64,000 nucleotides of DNA, from assembly GCF_026745355.1 (NCBI RefSeq), contig NC_079206.1:3155800-3219799 (forward strand), read 5' to 3'. The position numbers and the translations under genes are program-made. Numbering within the stretch: the stretch's first letter is position 1; every line of letters starts with the position of its first letter. Source of the DNA: Beta vulgaris subsp. vulgaris (lineage: Eukaryota; Streptophyta; Magnoliopsida; Caryophyllales; Amaranthaceae). Below the pieces are notes generated by a model. That model searched no databases and was not told the origin of the DNA. It saw nothing but the letters and a program-made list of their open reading frames with translations. Below are positions 1 through 13,600 of the stretch, piece after piece.

Positions 1-193
1 ACAATAAATTTTATTGTTTATTTGTAAACAAATCTTGTCATACTCAATAATCAATATATGAATAGTGTATGAAGTCTATTAGTTGCATTTATATGAAAAC
101 GGAAGTAGAATAAATCATTACATCACAAAAACAAGTTTAAATTAAAATAAATTTAAGAGAGTTTATTCAAGTAAAAAAAACTAATATGAACCC

Positions 194-217
194 GGTGCAC
201 ACTAATTAGTGTGCACC
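194..217. repeat. 24-bp perfect palindrome at left edge of minisatellite
   Basis: The 12 bases GGTGCACACTAA are followed directly by their reverse complement. A related imperfect hairpin with the same CACACTA/TAGTGTG core lies on the other side of the minisatellite, near 630-655. The pair looks like the two ends of one repeat element. I do not recognise the family. Confidence 0.85.
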
Positions 218-240
218 CGATCCATATCACGTGAGTTTAT

Positions 241-605
241 GATAGTGTATATTGATATGATATAGTGCATGTTAAAATGATATAGTGTATATTAAAATGA
301 TATAGTGTATATTAAAATGATATAGTGTATATGTTAAAATGATATAGTGTATGTTAAAATGATATAGTGTATATTAAAATGATATAATGTATGTTACAGT
401 GTATGTTAAAGTGATATAGTGTATGTTAAAGTGATATAGTGTATGTTAAAGTGATATAGTGTATGTTAAAGTGATATAGTGTATGTTAAAGTGATATAGT
501 GTATGTTAAAGTGATTTAGTGTGTGTTAAAATGATATAGTGTGTGTTACAATGATATAGTGTATGTTAAAGTGATATAGTGTATGTTAAAGTGATATAGG
601 GTGTG
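241..605. repeat. Minisatellite, 20-bp unit, about 18 copies
   Basis: The unit is close to GATATAGTGTATGTTAAAGT. The left third mostly has TTAAAAT variants and some TATATT forms; the middle is a run of nearly identical TTAAAGTGATATAGTG copies; the last units differ again. A homogenised centre with degenerate edges is typical of unequal exchange. There is no coding potential. It sits about 4 kb upstream of the AAA-ATPase gene. Confidence 0.95.
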
Positions 606-627
606 TTATGGTCATGTGCCTGGGCCT

Positions 628-660
628 GGTCCACACTATTTTTAGTGTGAACCGGGTCCA
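628..660. repeat. Imperfect palindrome at right edge of minisatellite
   Basis: GGTCCACACTA and TAGTGTGAACC face each other across a short T-rich loop. The arm core and the neighbouring ACCGGGT motif repeat those of the palindrome at 194-217, so the minisatellite is bracketed by matching hairpins. Confidence 0.75.
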
Positions 661-2224
661 CACAAGTCGGATTGTTATTCAAGAGAAGGAATTGAAGATT
701 CAAGATAGAAAAGGAAATTGTTGAAATAGAAAAGATAAAGAGCAAGAGGTATAAAATAAAAAGTTAAAGGTAAAAAAAACAAGAAAAAAGTAAAAAGTTT
801 AAAGAACAGGGAACGATCATTTGCTTCAGTAGCAACTAGCTTTGAAAGTTAGGTATATTATCCGCCATCACCCTATTAAATATGCTCATTAAGAGCATTA
901 CTCAACTCATGCTCGAACTCATTATCGTATGTGTTTTTTTTTTCCAGTTGAAGTAGTTATCAACTTACACGAACCAATGGAATTAAAATATGGTAAGAAC
1001 AATAGCCTAAATGAGAACATAGACGGATCTAAATCCTTAGATCATGTTAAATGGATGCTCAAGATGTTTTCTGTGTCATTAATAACATTTTTATAATTAA
1101 TTTAAAATCTATAAAACTAACACTCGATTTATTGTAAAAGTAAAGAAAAAATTAGTAAAATAGATAAAACCAATCGAAAAATAAAGAGACTAGAAAACCT
1201 AATTGTAAACTTTTAAAATTACAAAAAATGCCGTTTATGACACATAAGCATCTAAAAATTCGATTTTGATGATCTAATGGTCTAAACTTTAAATGCTTAA
1301 TTCAAGTCTCAAGTCGAATTCATGATCGAATAAACTCAAGTTAAATTTGTACTAAATCGATTAATAGTTGCTCAACAGCTGCTCGACTTAATTAGCACCG
1401 CTACGTAATATTGCAATAGCAAATTTAAGACAGGTACACTGTACAAGACGAAGTAATGACGCGCAGCTGGGGAGCCGCCATTGTGAGCAATACAAATTCT
1501 TCTGAACACTGTTGTATTTCACGTGCAGTTGAACGGTATACCGTATATATATGAGTAAGATCTACCTGGTGAAGCTAAGCTTTGTCTTTGTCTAAATTTC
1601 AGCTGTGTACAAACATCTATTGATCTATCTCTTCTAGTTTGCTACAGTCCATGTTTCCTCTCTGATGTAAGTTGTGCCATCTTTTAACTAAATGCTTTTT
1701 TTTGGAGTTCTCAATTTGGACAACGCAATCCATTCTTTTGGGCTTTTACAAACTTTGCTTTCAAACACCCATATGGCCATATGGGCTATATGTACTTCGG
1801 TAGTATGAATGTATGATGATGGTAGTGGTACTTGGCCTGGTTAGTTAGTAATTACTCCCTTTGTCTTATTTACTTGCTATATTTGCTTTAATACAGTTTT
1901 AACATCGAGACGGATCTAATATAATACATATTGACTATATTTTAACTACAAAAAAAAAATCAAAATAATAAACTGATAAACTTTGATGATAGTGTATAAA
2001 TCTATTCCTAGGAACTCAACCATCAACTTAAGCTTTTGGTTGAGTTGGTCCTTTGACATGTTATCGAGAGTTATCATGACAAAGAGGTCACGGGTTTGAA
2101 TCTCATGTAATTAATAAGTTCTGTACTTTCGTTCTCTCATGAATAACTTATTCAATTCTATTAAATGAAAGTAACAATCTACCATAAAACCCCATAATGA
2201 CAACTTCAGCATACAAGGACATTG
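661..2224. other. Intergenic, no gene recognised
   Basis: AT-rich sequence with no convincing exon or conserved protein. A tRNA-like B-box motif (GGTCACGGGTTTGAATCTC) lies near 2084-2102 and may belong to an old SINE starting near 2020. Confidence 0.6.
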
Positions 2225-2310
2225 ATACATCTACCCACTGGATAGACTACCCGCTACTAATAGATAATTAAAATATTAATATTTAAGTCTAGTTGGATTC
2301 CACTATCATA
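2225..2310 (+). repeat. Fragment of a small MITE family
   Basis: The stretch from the ACATCTACCCACTGG motif to GTTGGATTCCACTAT matches the better preserved element at 26642-26772 in order and spacing. Its right arm is missing. A short reading frame that overlaps it has no family resemblance. Confidence 0.5.
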
Positions 2311-3609
2311 ATTACCACAACCTTATATCATGGAGCGAGTAATCTGCCCGATGGGTTAACTAAGTTTTTTCCAACATGCAATATAATGTTCCTTTACTAT
2401 CTCCCATTCCAATACCAAAAGTCCAGAACATGTAACACGGCTCTCCAACACATTTTCTTGACCACATCCACTTTCCCAAACAAGACATAACACCATATTA
2501 CCATAGTCTACACCTCAAATCCTTCTAAGTACTAGCGAACTTTCTAAGTTTTCAACTTCCATGCAGCAAACACACGAATGATCATTGTACTTCTTTGCTT
2601 TGGCTTTAACGCCAACATCCTAATAAATCATAATATCTTATGTCCCTATTCTTTTAAGTTGAACTGAAACGTTAACGTGCTGAACAGAATTAAATTAAAG
2701 CAAAATTATGACTGAAAAGTAGCTAAACTAAATTGAACTAGGCTAAATTAAAATTATGCTCAAAAGAACAAGGCCAGACTCAAATTCCTTGTGCATTTTA
2801 GAACAATAACAGGAATATTAGCTAGTGAATATTGCCTCCATTGCAAGCAAGTACTCATTTCCGATCTAGGTCCATTCTATGAAAAAGTACCTAATTATGT
2901 CTTATTCTTCTTATCACTACGTGTCTTTTATCTTCATTAGCACATAATGAAGTCACACTTCTCACATCATAAAAACCAGAAATTAAGTAGATCTAATTTT
3001 ATACGCTCTCTATCCAATTTGCCCTGAAGTATGATCTATAGTAATGTGGTACAACAATGCTTTTTTTGTAAAACAGTTCTGAATCTTTAGAACACTCTCT
3101 CATATCAGCTTAATTTTGTACCTCAATAGTCAGAACACCTTGATTTATATTTGTTACGCAGTAATCTATACTCCTCCCAACTATATCCACATGATGTTAA
3201 ATTAAACTTATGTGTAGCTATTAGAAATCAAATACATCCCCTCAAAAAAAAAAAAAAAAAAAAAAGAAATCAAATACATAATCTTTGAATAAAATGTGAG
3301 TTTAAACACTAATCCACTATAATTTCAAAGTTTAATATTTTAAAGTGAAACATAATGAAATCCTTTAATTACATGTAACCATAAAGACACGAACATATTT
3401 TAATCTCTAACACTTTGAGTAAGACAATAACATTCTCTTATCCAAGTCCATTAAGACTTATTCTTTATATATTTTTTAAAACAATTTATCATGTCGTTCA
3501 TATTCCAATTTCACACTGGACAGAAAATTATGAAAAATTAATTTTAATTTTTTTATATAATTAATAATTGTAAATGATCTAAACATCTCTCGTATCAAAA
3601 TGCTAGTTA

Positions 3610-3943
3610 GAGCAACTTCAATGGATGACTTTAGGTCCTTGCTTGCAATTGTTAAAAGTTAGAGCTACTTGCTTTGTTATTGGAGTAAAAAAGAGGTTGT
3701 AGCTTGGCAAAACCAAGTAGCTCCACAAAGCAAGTAGCTTTGTTTAGTTTTTTGTGGGTCCTACTTATACCTTTCCATCTCACTTCATAATTTTCATAAG
3801 TAAATAACATGTGGGACCTACAAAAATTACAAATGGTTGTAGCTTTTCATTGGGAGAGGTTGTAGCTTGAAAATGTTGTAGTTTGAAAATCTTATGTGGC
3901 ACACAAAACTACAAGTGATTGCAGCTTACCATTGTAGATGCTC
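3610..3943. mobile_element. Tourist/PIF-Harbinger-like MITE
   Basis: The terminal inverted repeats are GAGCAACTTCAATGG on the left and CCATTGTAGATGCTC on the right, and TTA is duplicated directly outside both ends. A 3-bp TTA/TAA target and GAGCATCTCCAATG-like termini are typical of PIF/Harbinger-derived Tourist MITEs. The 334-bp body has no coding capacity. It lies about 70 bp upstream of the likely TATA box of the AAA-ATPase gene, so it could carry part of that promoter. Confidence 0.8.
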
Positions 3944-4013
3944 TTACACCTACTTAGTAAACGGATAATATATGGAAGTATTTTTTTTTAGAGCACAAAC
4001 TCCAAGATCTCCC

Positions 4014-4021
4014 TATAAATA
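4014..4021 (+). promoter_or_regulatory. Probable TATA box of the AAA-ATPase gene
   Basis: TATAAATA is followed by a pyrimidine-rich leader (4040-4250) and then the start codon at 4621. That implies a long 5' UTR of nearly 600 nt or an unrecognised leader intron. The call rests on motif and position only. Confidence 0.45.
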
Positions 4022-4620
4022 TTAAGAAGACCATATGACGCCCATCAATTCTTACCAAAAACCGCCCTCCATCAACCGCCTCTCCTCTTTCCCACCTTTT
4101 TTCCTCCACTGCCATTCTTACACTCACCGTTTTTCTCTTTCTTCAACCTCTTCAATAAATTCATTCTTTTCTCAACTTACTGCTATCATTTTCTCCTTTC
4201 TTCTCACTTCTTCACTGAAAGAGTGAGAGTGAAGACTAAATAACTTTTTTTTTAAAAAGAAAAAAAACAGAGAAATTCATGTTGCAGAAATTTCAAGGAG
4301 AAGAAACTTAGAGACGTAATCCTTGCCCTAACTCGGTGTTGAATCGTTAATTCAAACGAGTTAATTATTTCGATTTCATCTTGAATTTTGTCTTTCCTAC
4401 AAAGTGATTTGAGAAAGAAAAAGCAGAAAAAAACGAAGAATTTGTTAGAATTACGTTCATTTTTGTCTCTAATTAACGCTGAAATTTGGTTGAAGTCGAA
4501 AAATTGCAATCAGAATTAAGTTTTTTGCTGAAATCATCATTTTGTGACTTTGTTACTCTGTTTTTCTTGGACGTAATTGAATTTCTGTGATACAAGTGGT
4601 GTAATTTAAGAGTGAAAAAA

Positions 4621-7600
4621 ATGGATCAGAAACAACTTTTAATGTCGGCGGTAGGGGTAGGAATTGGAGTTGGTGTCGGGCTTGGGCTGGCTTCCGGGCA
4701 GACGGTGAGCAAATGGACGGGTATTTCGTCGTCGTCGAATGTGATAACAGGAGAGAGAATGGAGCAGGAGTTGCTAAGGATGGTGGTTGATGGAAGGGAT
4801 ACTAAGGTTACTTTTGATGAATTTCCTTACTATCTCAGGTATATTTGCTTTCTTCTATCTTTTTGTGTACTCCTTCATAATAAAATACTCGCCCTGTCCC
4901 ATAACATAGTGTTTGTTTTTTTACACCGTCTCCAACATAGACTTTGATCCTTTAATATCTTCAATACCTTATTAATGAACAATATATAAAAAGTTAATAT
5001 TATAAAACTATATATTGAGGCGAATCTGATCTCACATGACTATTTTTTTATCTTTTCTATGTGGACTTTGCATGTTTGCCAATTCACTTATTCTACAATA
5101 AATATCTTTCATTACATATTTGTAAAAATTAGAAGTCATGTCAATTATCAATTAACAAAAGTAAAATTAGCTTGCAACAAAATTTGAATTCGTGGCCTCT
5201 TGCTATTATACATGACACAATTATGATCCCAATGATCCCAATCAACTTTTAATCATTTAAGTATCCACATTATTATATTTATTTTATATGTTGAGTTTTC
5301 CTTAATATATTTTAATAAAAATGAAAAAAAAAGTACATATCCAAATTTGGAAAATAATACCAACCCAGGGTCCAAATACTAGTTGAATATTAATAAAATA
5401 CAGACGAATCAAACAAGATTTCATATGACTATATATTCTTATATATTGAGAAAAATTTAAAAGATTTTCTTCAATTGTAAATAGTGGCAAGATTTTTGGT
5501 AAGAAAGATTAAGAAAATACAGAGGGAGTACATTCTTAAAACTACACTTTTTTAGGTAAATATTTTTTTAAGGAGAGAGATAAAGAGAAGAAGAAAAAAG
5601 AGTCCAGAAAGATGTTTTCGAAAAAGGGAGTGTAACATCTATTTTATTACAACATCATATTTTGCTCATGATAGTCTGATAGAGATAGTTTTAGTTTCTA
5701 TCATTCAACTTTAAAAGAATTTTTAGTGTTTGTGACATTGTGTTTGGACGATGTCCTGGGTTATTGCATGGAAAATGTGTATGGTTCTGTCTCACTAGCA
5801 AATTCGTTGATTGGAAATGTTATATGCGATCCTTTGTGTTTTTTATGTAGTTTGGTGAGGTTAAATTGTTTGATTTTGGAAGAGAATCATATCGACGTGG
5901 TAACATCAACGCTATATATGTGATTAGGAGAGAGTTTTGTTCACTCCCTATGAGTGAAATAATTAATGATTTCAGGTTTGCTCTTACAAAATGGAATGTT
6001 ATTGATCATTTAAGGGAAATAGGGGTTGATAGACTCTGTTTGGCAATTAGAGAGGTTAGCTATCAGTGGTTAGTTGTGTACATTAGCTGATTGTATTAGC
6101 TGTTTGTTTAAAAGTGTTTGGTAGATAGACTCTCTTTGGTCATTTCATCTAATGATTAATTGAGTTTATACTGAGCTAAGGGTGTAGGAGTAATTGTCAG
6201 AATCAAAACAATGATAAATTTTCTTTGCATTTGTGGCCATGGTTAATTGTAAAAACGTCATCATTTAAGATAATTTATCTGCTTTAATTTTTAGTCCTAT
6301 ATAAGGTGATTCTAACTTCAAACACGCCCTAGAATAAAGAACATATCTGAACAATTTTTTCTTTTCTAGAAGACCATAGTTAAGTGAATTTGACTTGAAA
6401 TTAACTTTTCTAAACCTATTTTCTTTTTCTTCTTTTTTCTAAAATAAGTTGGTCAATATAAGTTGAAGATGACATTGTCGTAATCTTATTGCTTTCTTAG
6501 ATCATTGTTTGTAACAGGCCTGAATGTGTTTACTTCCTTCGTTTCAATTTAGTTGTGAGTTGTGACACTTTTAAAATTACGGAGTCCTAGACAATCTTTG
6601 GAAAGGAGAGAGATAGAGAAAGAAAATAAAAGGGTCCCATGTGATAGAAGAGATAGAGAGAAGTTATTAGCCTAAATGAAAGTGTCACAACTAAAGTGAA
6701 ACTTTCTAAAATAGAAAGTGCTACAAATAAATTGAAACGGAGGAAGTATCATATTTTTATATGATAGTTTAGAGAGTGTGTAATACGAGCATTAGTATGA
6801 CCTACCTCTAGAATTTCAGTGTGGTAGTCTGTGCCCAATTGTTTTTTCATTTCCTCTTGTTGTGTTGGCTATGTATACTTTATACCTTTCAGTATAAGTT
6901 AATACAACTGTAATCTTGTTGCTTTCGTGGAGCATTATTTGCAAGTCTTCTTATTTTTTTATATGATGTTTCAGAGTGAGTAATACAAGCATTATTAAGA
7001 TTCACCTCGGAATATTCAGTGTGGTAGTCTGTGCACGAGTATATAAATGATTTCGTCTTGTTGGTTTCATATCACTATATTAGCTATACCTTTGTGCTTA
7101 TGAAGAGAGTAGTGACTAAGGATTTCGGATAAGGTCGAATTAAATAATCCCAATCCCCCTAATTACATTAAGAACTTCCATTATTCGGATGTAAGGCTTG
7201 AAGCCAGAACTTAATTATGTATTGTTGGATTTAAATGTTTAATATGTGGGACATGTGGGTAAATCATTGTACATGATTCCAAGTATATGGTACTTACAAT
7301 TATGAGTATGGGCACGAAGTACAGCTGTCCGATTCTGTGTATTGTTACCTGCTGAATTTTGTTTGCTGTGGCCTTGATTAGGAGACATAAGCTCAAGAAA
7401 AGCATTATTGAAGGAGTCGTATAATTGTTAATATAATTGATTGTTAATTGCACCTTGTATATGTCTGCTGACTGCCTAATTCGCAGTACGATTGCACAGA
7501 AGAAAACTGGAGCTTGACTCTCAGCACAGCTTAAGTTTTTGCTTTTCAGTGTGCGTATTAGCTAATAACCTGATAGGTACAAATCATTAAAATACTTTGA

Positions 7601-10600
7601 GTTTTACCTCAATACTGCTTGAGATTATGGTTTTTAATGTGATTTAAGCTAAGAAAAATTACAATATGTATGTACTTTCACCCCAAAGAGATGAGTACTA
7701 CTTTATTTTGATCTGTAGTTCTAAATTCTAGTGCTCTCTTTTAATCAGTATTGGAGAAAGAGTGATAGCATTGCAAATTTATGAAAGAGTATGATGGTCA
7801 TTGGTCAATCATGCTAAATCTTTAAGCTTGAGGTGTGTTAATGTGACTTATTATTTTAGTCAATGCGACTATTATTTTTTACAAGTTATTTTGTGCTCTC
7901 TCGTCATACAACAAAAATTTTGTTACACGGTGAATCTCTGATCTAAGTCATCTGGTGCTCTTTTTCCATGATTTACAGTTCTTATATCTTGTTCCACGAT
8001 GAATCTCGGATATCTTACGGGTTCATTTCATTGACAGTGAGCAGACAAGGGTTTTATTAACAAGTGCTGCTTGTTTCTATCTGAGGAAAGGCGACTTTTC
8101 CAAGTACACTCGCAATTTATCACCTGCAAGTCGGGCTATTTTACTCTCAGGACCAGCTGGTTAGTCTTCTAGAACCTATGCTTCCTTATATTTGATTGTT
8201 AATCTACAGTTGATTTGAGAGACTAACGAGGCCATGTTTTTGTATCATGCAGAACTTTACCAGCAAATGCTTGCGAGGGCTCTAGCACACTTTTTTCAGG
8301 CAAAGTTGCTGCTGTTAGATGTTACTGACTTTGTACTGAAGGTGAGCATTCCCCTCTCCTCCCCCTCTCCCCTCTCCAAGCCGCTTGGATGTGGTGGAAC
8401 TGTTGAAGAAATGACAATGAACTTGCCCGACTAGAATATGAGTAGTATTTTTCAATAAATTCAACGTAGCCAAATACTTTCTTAATTACTGTCAATTGCA
8501 TCTTTTGCAGATTCAGAGCAAATATGGTGTCAATAATGAATCCGTAAGCTTCTTAGAATTTATTTAGTCGGCTTTCATGGTGGTTTTGCTGTTTTTGCAA
8601 TCCCTTTATATGTGTATGAGCTATATTATTATTTTTGAAGTTTTTCCTTTTTTTAGTCATTTAAGAGGTCCACCTCAGAGACCACACTGGAGCGCCTTTC
8701 AGGTTTACTTGGATCATTTTCTCTATTGCCCGCAAAGGAAGAACCCAAAGGTAATATGTCTAATGAGATCAATTGGAGTAGCCTAAATAATGAGGGATAT
8801 GTTCAATATAAAAAAAAAATAACAATGAGGGATATGTTTTAGCATTTGGTTTGCTCTGTCCACTTTCATGCTAATTTTTTCTAGGTTCGATAGGTTCTTT
8901 ACGTCGTCAGAGCAGTGGAGTTGACATTGCTTCAAGGTAGCATCTGGTCTGGCCATTTACTACACCTTTTTTCAGTATATGGTTAAGTCGTATGTACAAA
9001 TAAAGTTCCTTTTTTTTTTTTTTGTGTGCAGGAACTTTGAAGGCTCTTCTAATCCTTCAAAGATGCGCAGAAATGCTTCAGCCTCGGCCAATATCAATGA
9101 TTTGACTTCACAATGCTCGCCTACGAATCCAGGTCTTTGCCTTGTCTTTAGTAAACCAACTAAATTTTGTACTAAGGAGTGTTTCGAAGTGGCAACGCTG
9201 ATTGTAGTTTTCAGTTTTTATTTTAATAAATTATACTTGTACTTGGCTATGAGAGTCAAGAATCTGGTTGTGTGTCTAAGTGTCAGGGACGTCTATTTTA
9301 TGGAACTTTTGGACCAAAATGAAGTGTGCATGTGTCGTAACCATGTCATAGTTTCGAATATTGGACACGAGTATTTAAGTTGAGTTGAAGAGTTTGAATA
9401 AAGTAGTTTCATATACTTGAAATCGAGAAGTTCCTTTTGCTATGGATTTCACCCAGTGATCTTTAACATTTCTGGAATGCGTGTTCCTATTTATGCTGCA
9501 TATGATGATGTACGACTTGCTTATGAGTTTTTTTTTTCTAAAGCTCCTCTTAAGCGGACAAGTAGCTTGCTGTTGATGAAAAGTTACTCATCCAATCACT
9601 ATATAAGGTGGTGTGTTATTACTTGTTCTTCCCAAGATATCTGTGATTTGTGAAGGCTGTCATGTGTAAAGTTGACCTTTTCATTTTCCGTATCAAACAG
9701 GTTATGACCTCTGTGTCTAAAGCATATCCTATCATTTTATACTTGAGAGACGTGGACATGATCTTGTTCAGATCTCAAAAGCTATATAGATTGTTCCAGA
9801 AAATGTTGCAGAGATTTTCAGGACCAGTACTCATATTAGGTTCACGTATAACACATCAAGACAGCAATGATGGTGACATTGATGACATGCTTGTTGATTT
9901 ATTTCCTTACAACATTGAAATTAAGCCACCTGAAGATGAAACCCATCTGGTAAGCTGGAAGTCTCAATTGGAAGAGGATATGAAGATGCTTCAGTGTCAG
10001 GACAACAAGAACCACATAAGTGAAGTTCTAGCTGCAAATGATGTTGAATGTGATGATCTTGGTTCCATTACTGTGGAAGATACCTTAGTTCTCAGCAAAT
10101 TTATTGAAGAAATAGTGGTATCTGCTATAAGTTACCATTTGATGAATAATAAGCATGAATATAGGAATGGGAAACTCCTGATTTCATCTCAGAGGTCAAC
10201 TGTGTTTTTTTATTTGTTCAATGTATCCGTCTTATCTGATTGTTCTAACCAACTCTCTTTGGCTGTTGAACAGTTTGTCGCATGGACTGAGTGTGTTTCA
10301 GGAACGTAAGTCAGCTGGTAAGGATACAATGAAGCTGGAGTCACGTGCTGAACCTTCAAAGGTATGTTTCTAATAAGTTTAGAGTTCGAGTAAGATGTGA
10401 AGTCCGGCGTGTTGTTTCTTACACTTGTTCATTATGCTCCAACAATAGGGAACTCGTGCTGATATTAAGCCAGAAAGTAAAGCTGCTGGTCCAGAAAAGA
10501 AAAGTGGGGAAGCAGCTTCAGTACCGACATCCAAGGATGTGGGTAATGAAGCTGCAGGTCCAAAAGCCCCTGTAAGTACTTTTTGTACTCTTTTTTTTTT

Positions 10601-13600
10601 ATGCTTTTGCTGATTGACTAGTGAGTAGTGACTATATGTGCTGTTGTCTTGGTGATTTTTCTTTGTTTGATATCCATATTTCCTAAAGCTTCAATGTAAA
10701 ACATATTATAAGTTTGTTTCGGTACTATGTTCGTGCTCTGCTTCCCAATTAAATGTCAAATTTTGATGTTATGCTACTCACTAGTGCATTGTTCTTTTCA
10801 CCTAAAAAAGAAGTTTCAGGAAAAACAAGTGCACCAATTAGTTTCAGTAATTCGAAGAAATATAATGAGTACAACTAAGAGCTACTGAAGTTCAATGCAC
10901 ATTGAAATTAAGTTCTGATAAGTTAACGTCGTTCAGATAATGGTTTTGTGTGAAAAGAAGAACAAGACCTAAACATGTCTCCTCCCCTACAAAACACATA
11001 TTATGTTTAAGTTTGTATTTATGTTATGTTTGCTTATTGATGTGCTCTTTGCTGCTAACCCGAAATTTAAACTTGCCAATTCTATGCTAAAGCTTAGTCT
11101 TTGTTTTTTTAATGCCTGTAAGGTCATATAAGCATCAATAAGTTTAGATAAGCTTAGGTGTGGGTTATAAGTTCACTTCACATCTAAAATCAGTTCTAGT
11201 AAGTTTAGATACATTCCAATTAGTTTAGAAGTTCATGTCATGGAGTTTTGGCTGAAGAGTAGAAAAGCCTAAGTATCTGTCCTCTCCTCCAAAGTGCATC
11301 AAGGAAGACAGAACGAATTCGACTAACCTTATCGTGTCCAACAGGACATACCTCCTGACAATGAGTTTGAGAGGCGGATAAGGCCAGAGGTCATCCCTGC
11401 CGATGAGATTTCTGTGTCATTTGATGATATTGGTGCCCTAGAAAAAATTAAGGAGTCGCTGCAGGAACTAGTGATGCTTCCACTTCGTAGACCAGACTTG
11501 TTCAAGGGAGGACTTCTGAAACCTTGTCGGGGAATTTTGTTGTTCGGTCCTCCTGGTACTGGCAAGACCATGCTGGCTAAGGCTATAGCCAAAGAAGCTG
11601 GGGCGAGTTTCATTAACGTATCAATGTCTACCATCACATCTAAATGGTTCGGTGAAGATGAAAAGAATGTCAGGGCATTGTTCAGCCTTGCAGCTAAAGT
11701 TTCCCCTACCATTATATTTGTTGATGAAGTTGACAGTATGCTTGGGCAAAGGACCCGGGTTGGTGAGCATGAAGCTATGAGAAAGATAAAGAATGAGTTC
11801 ATGACGCATTGGGATGGACTAGCGACCAAGCAAGGGGAAAGAATCCTTGTTCTCGCGGCAACCAATAGGCCGTTTGATCTTGATGAAGCGATTATACGGC
11901 GTTTTGAACGGAGGTAATACACATTATTATGCTGTTCTGCTGTATGTCTTCTATGCTCCGCATATTTGAATGAGCTGAGATGTAATATTTCTTCATTTCT
12001 CTTTATATGGCTGAACAATATTTGAGGTCAAACATTGATTGTTAATTACTTCTAATACAAATTGATTATTGTAAGAAAATAATATTATTGAAAGCATTGT
12101 TTAAGACAGATCTAACGGTGTAACTTTTATGTCGTATTAATAGAGAAGATGAGAGAGTAGGGGTCAAAGAAAAGTTTGAGAAGTGTGCGTGCGTTATATA
12201 TGGAGGGGGGGGGGGTATGCTTTAGTTGAGCAGAGTTTGGAAATGATGTTTTATTTTGCCTAAAAGTTGCATTTTGGTATTCAGGATAATGGTGGGGCTA
12301 CCATCAGTTGAGAACAGAGAAAATATATTAAGAACTCTTTTGTCGAAAGAGAAGGTTGAAGAAGGAATAGATTACAAGGAGATTGCAATAATGACAGAAG
12401 GATTTAGTGGTAGTGATCTCAAGGTAAGTTTTGCTTTAATGTTTTCCACTGGAGGTATTTTAACGGGCTGTTAGGTACTCGGTATGGTAAAGAATCTATA
12501 TGTAATTTTGTTGAGGAAGTCCACTTATCTATGGAGAAGTGATATAACACTAATCGATAGTTTGGCCACTTGCCCACTATCAGTCAGAATTTTTTTCGTT
12601 AACAGGCTGTTATAATCATTTCTCCATGTCAATGCATGTGGTAAAGGAGTTTTTTCACTTACAGTCTTACACCACCTCTAAAGCGGTAACGGAAGTTTGT
12701 GTAAAAGTAGAGGTTCTTGTGAATAGACAAGTATTCCACATTGGGATTCCTCCACAGGTTTACCTTTAAATTCATTACCATTACCATCATTTATTAGTAC
12801 CTTCTTAACAGACTGCAAGATTTCTACAATGTCAATATTCTGTATAGGTTCGTGGCTGCTGTAAAAGGTAAATATATTTTTCTCTATTTTGCGATGGACG
12901 CTGACAAATTCTGCTATGTGGCAGAATCTCTGTACCACTGCTGCTTACCGACCTGTTAGGGAATTGATACAGCAAGAGAGGTTGAAGGATTTGGTAAGTT
13001 TACCATTCTCTGGAAGGGATTGATTCCTCTATGATTATGCTCTTTATTGACATAAGAGTCCACTTTTTCAGGAAGGAAAAACAGAAACTGAAGAAGGCCA
13101 AAGTACGGCTGATGCACAAAAGAGGAAAAATTCAAAGGAGAGAGTAGTTTCTCTGAGGCCCTTGAACCTGGAGGATTTTAGGGACGCTAAAAACCAGGTA
13201 GGTGATCTTCTGAATGCCGGGTGATGTTGATTTATTTTTTTATCCATATGAGCCACGAAGGCAGTGCAAAGAAGGGGAGGGGGGATTCGAACCTGCAACC
13301 TATCGTTCATAACACCTCAATCTTAACCACTAGGCAAAGAATGAGAGACCAGTTGTTGCTTGTTGGTCGACATATATGGGGTCTGCGGATGCCTAAATAT
13401 AGTTAAAACATTGATGAAATCTCAGATTGCGCCTCGTTGCGCATACTAGAACCAACCTGCTTCTGCATTTTTTTTTGTGGTTGGTCTATTCTTCCATTCA
13501 ATGTCTTCTTTGCTGATTGTTTTAGCTTTTATTTATCTGTTTTGCGTTCCTTCAGTATGTTTTATGGTAGAGCTTCTAGAATCTACCTGTTACATCATCC

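Noticed and set aside
190..660. CRISPR-like array
   Set aside because: The repeats are directly adjacent without unique spacers and the genome is a plant; it is a minisatellite.
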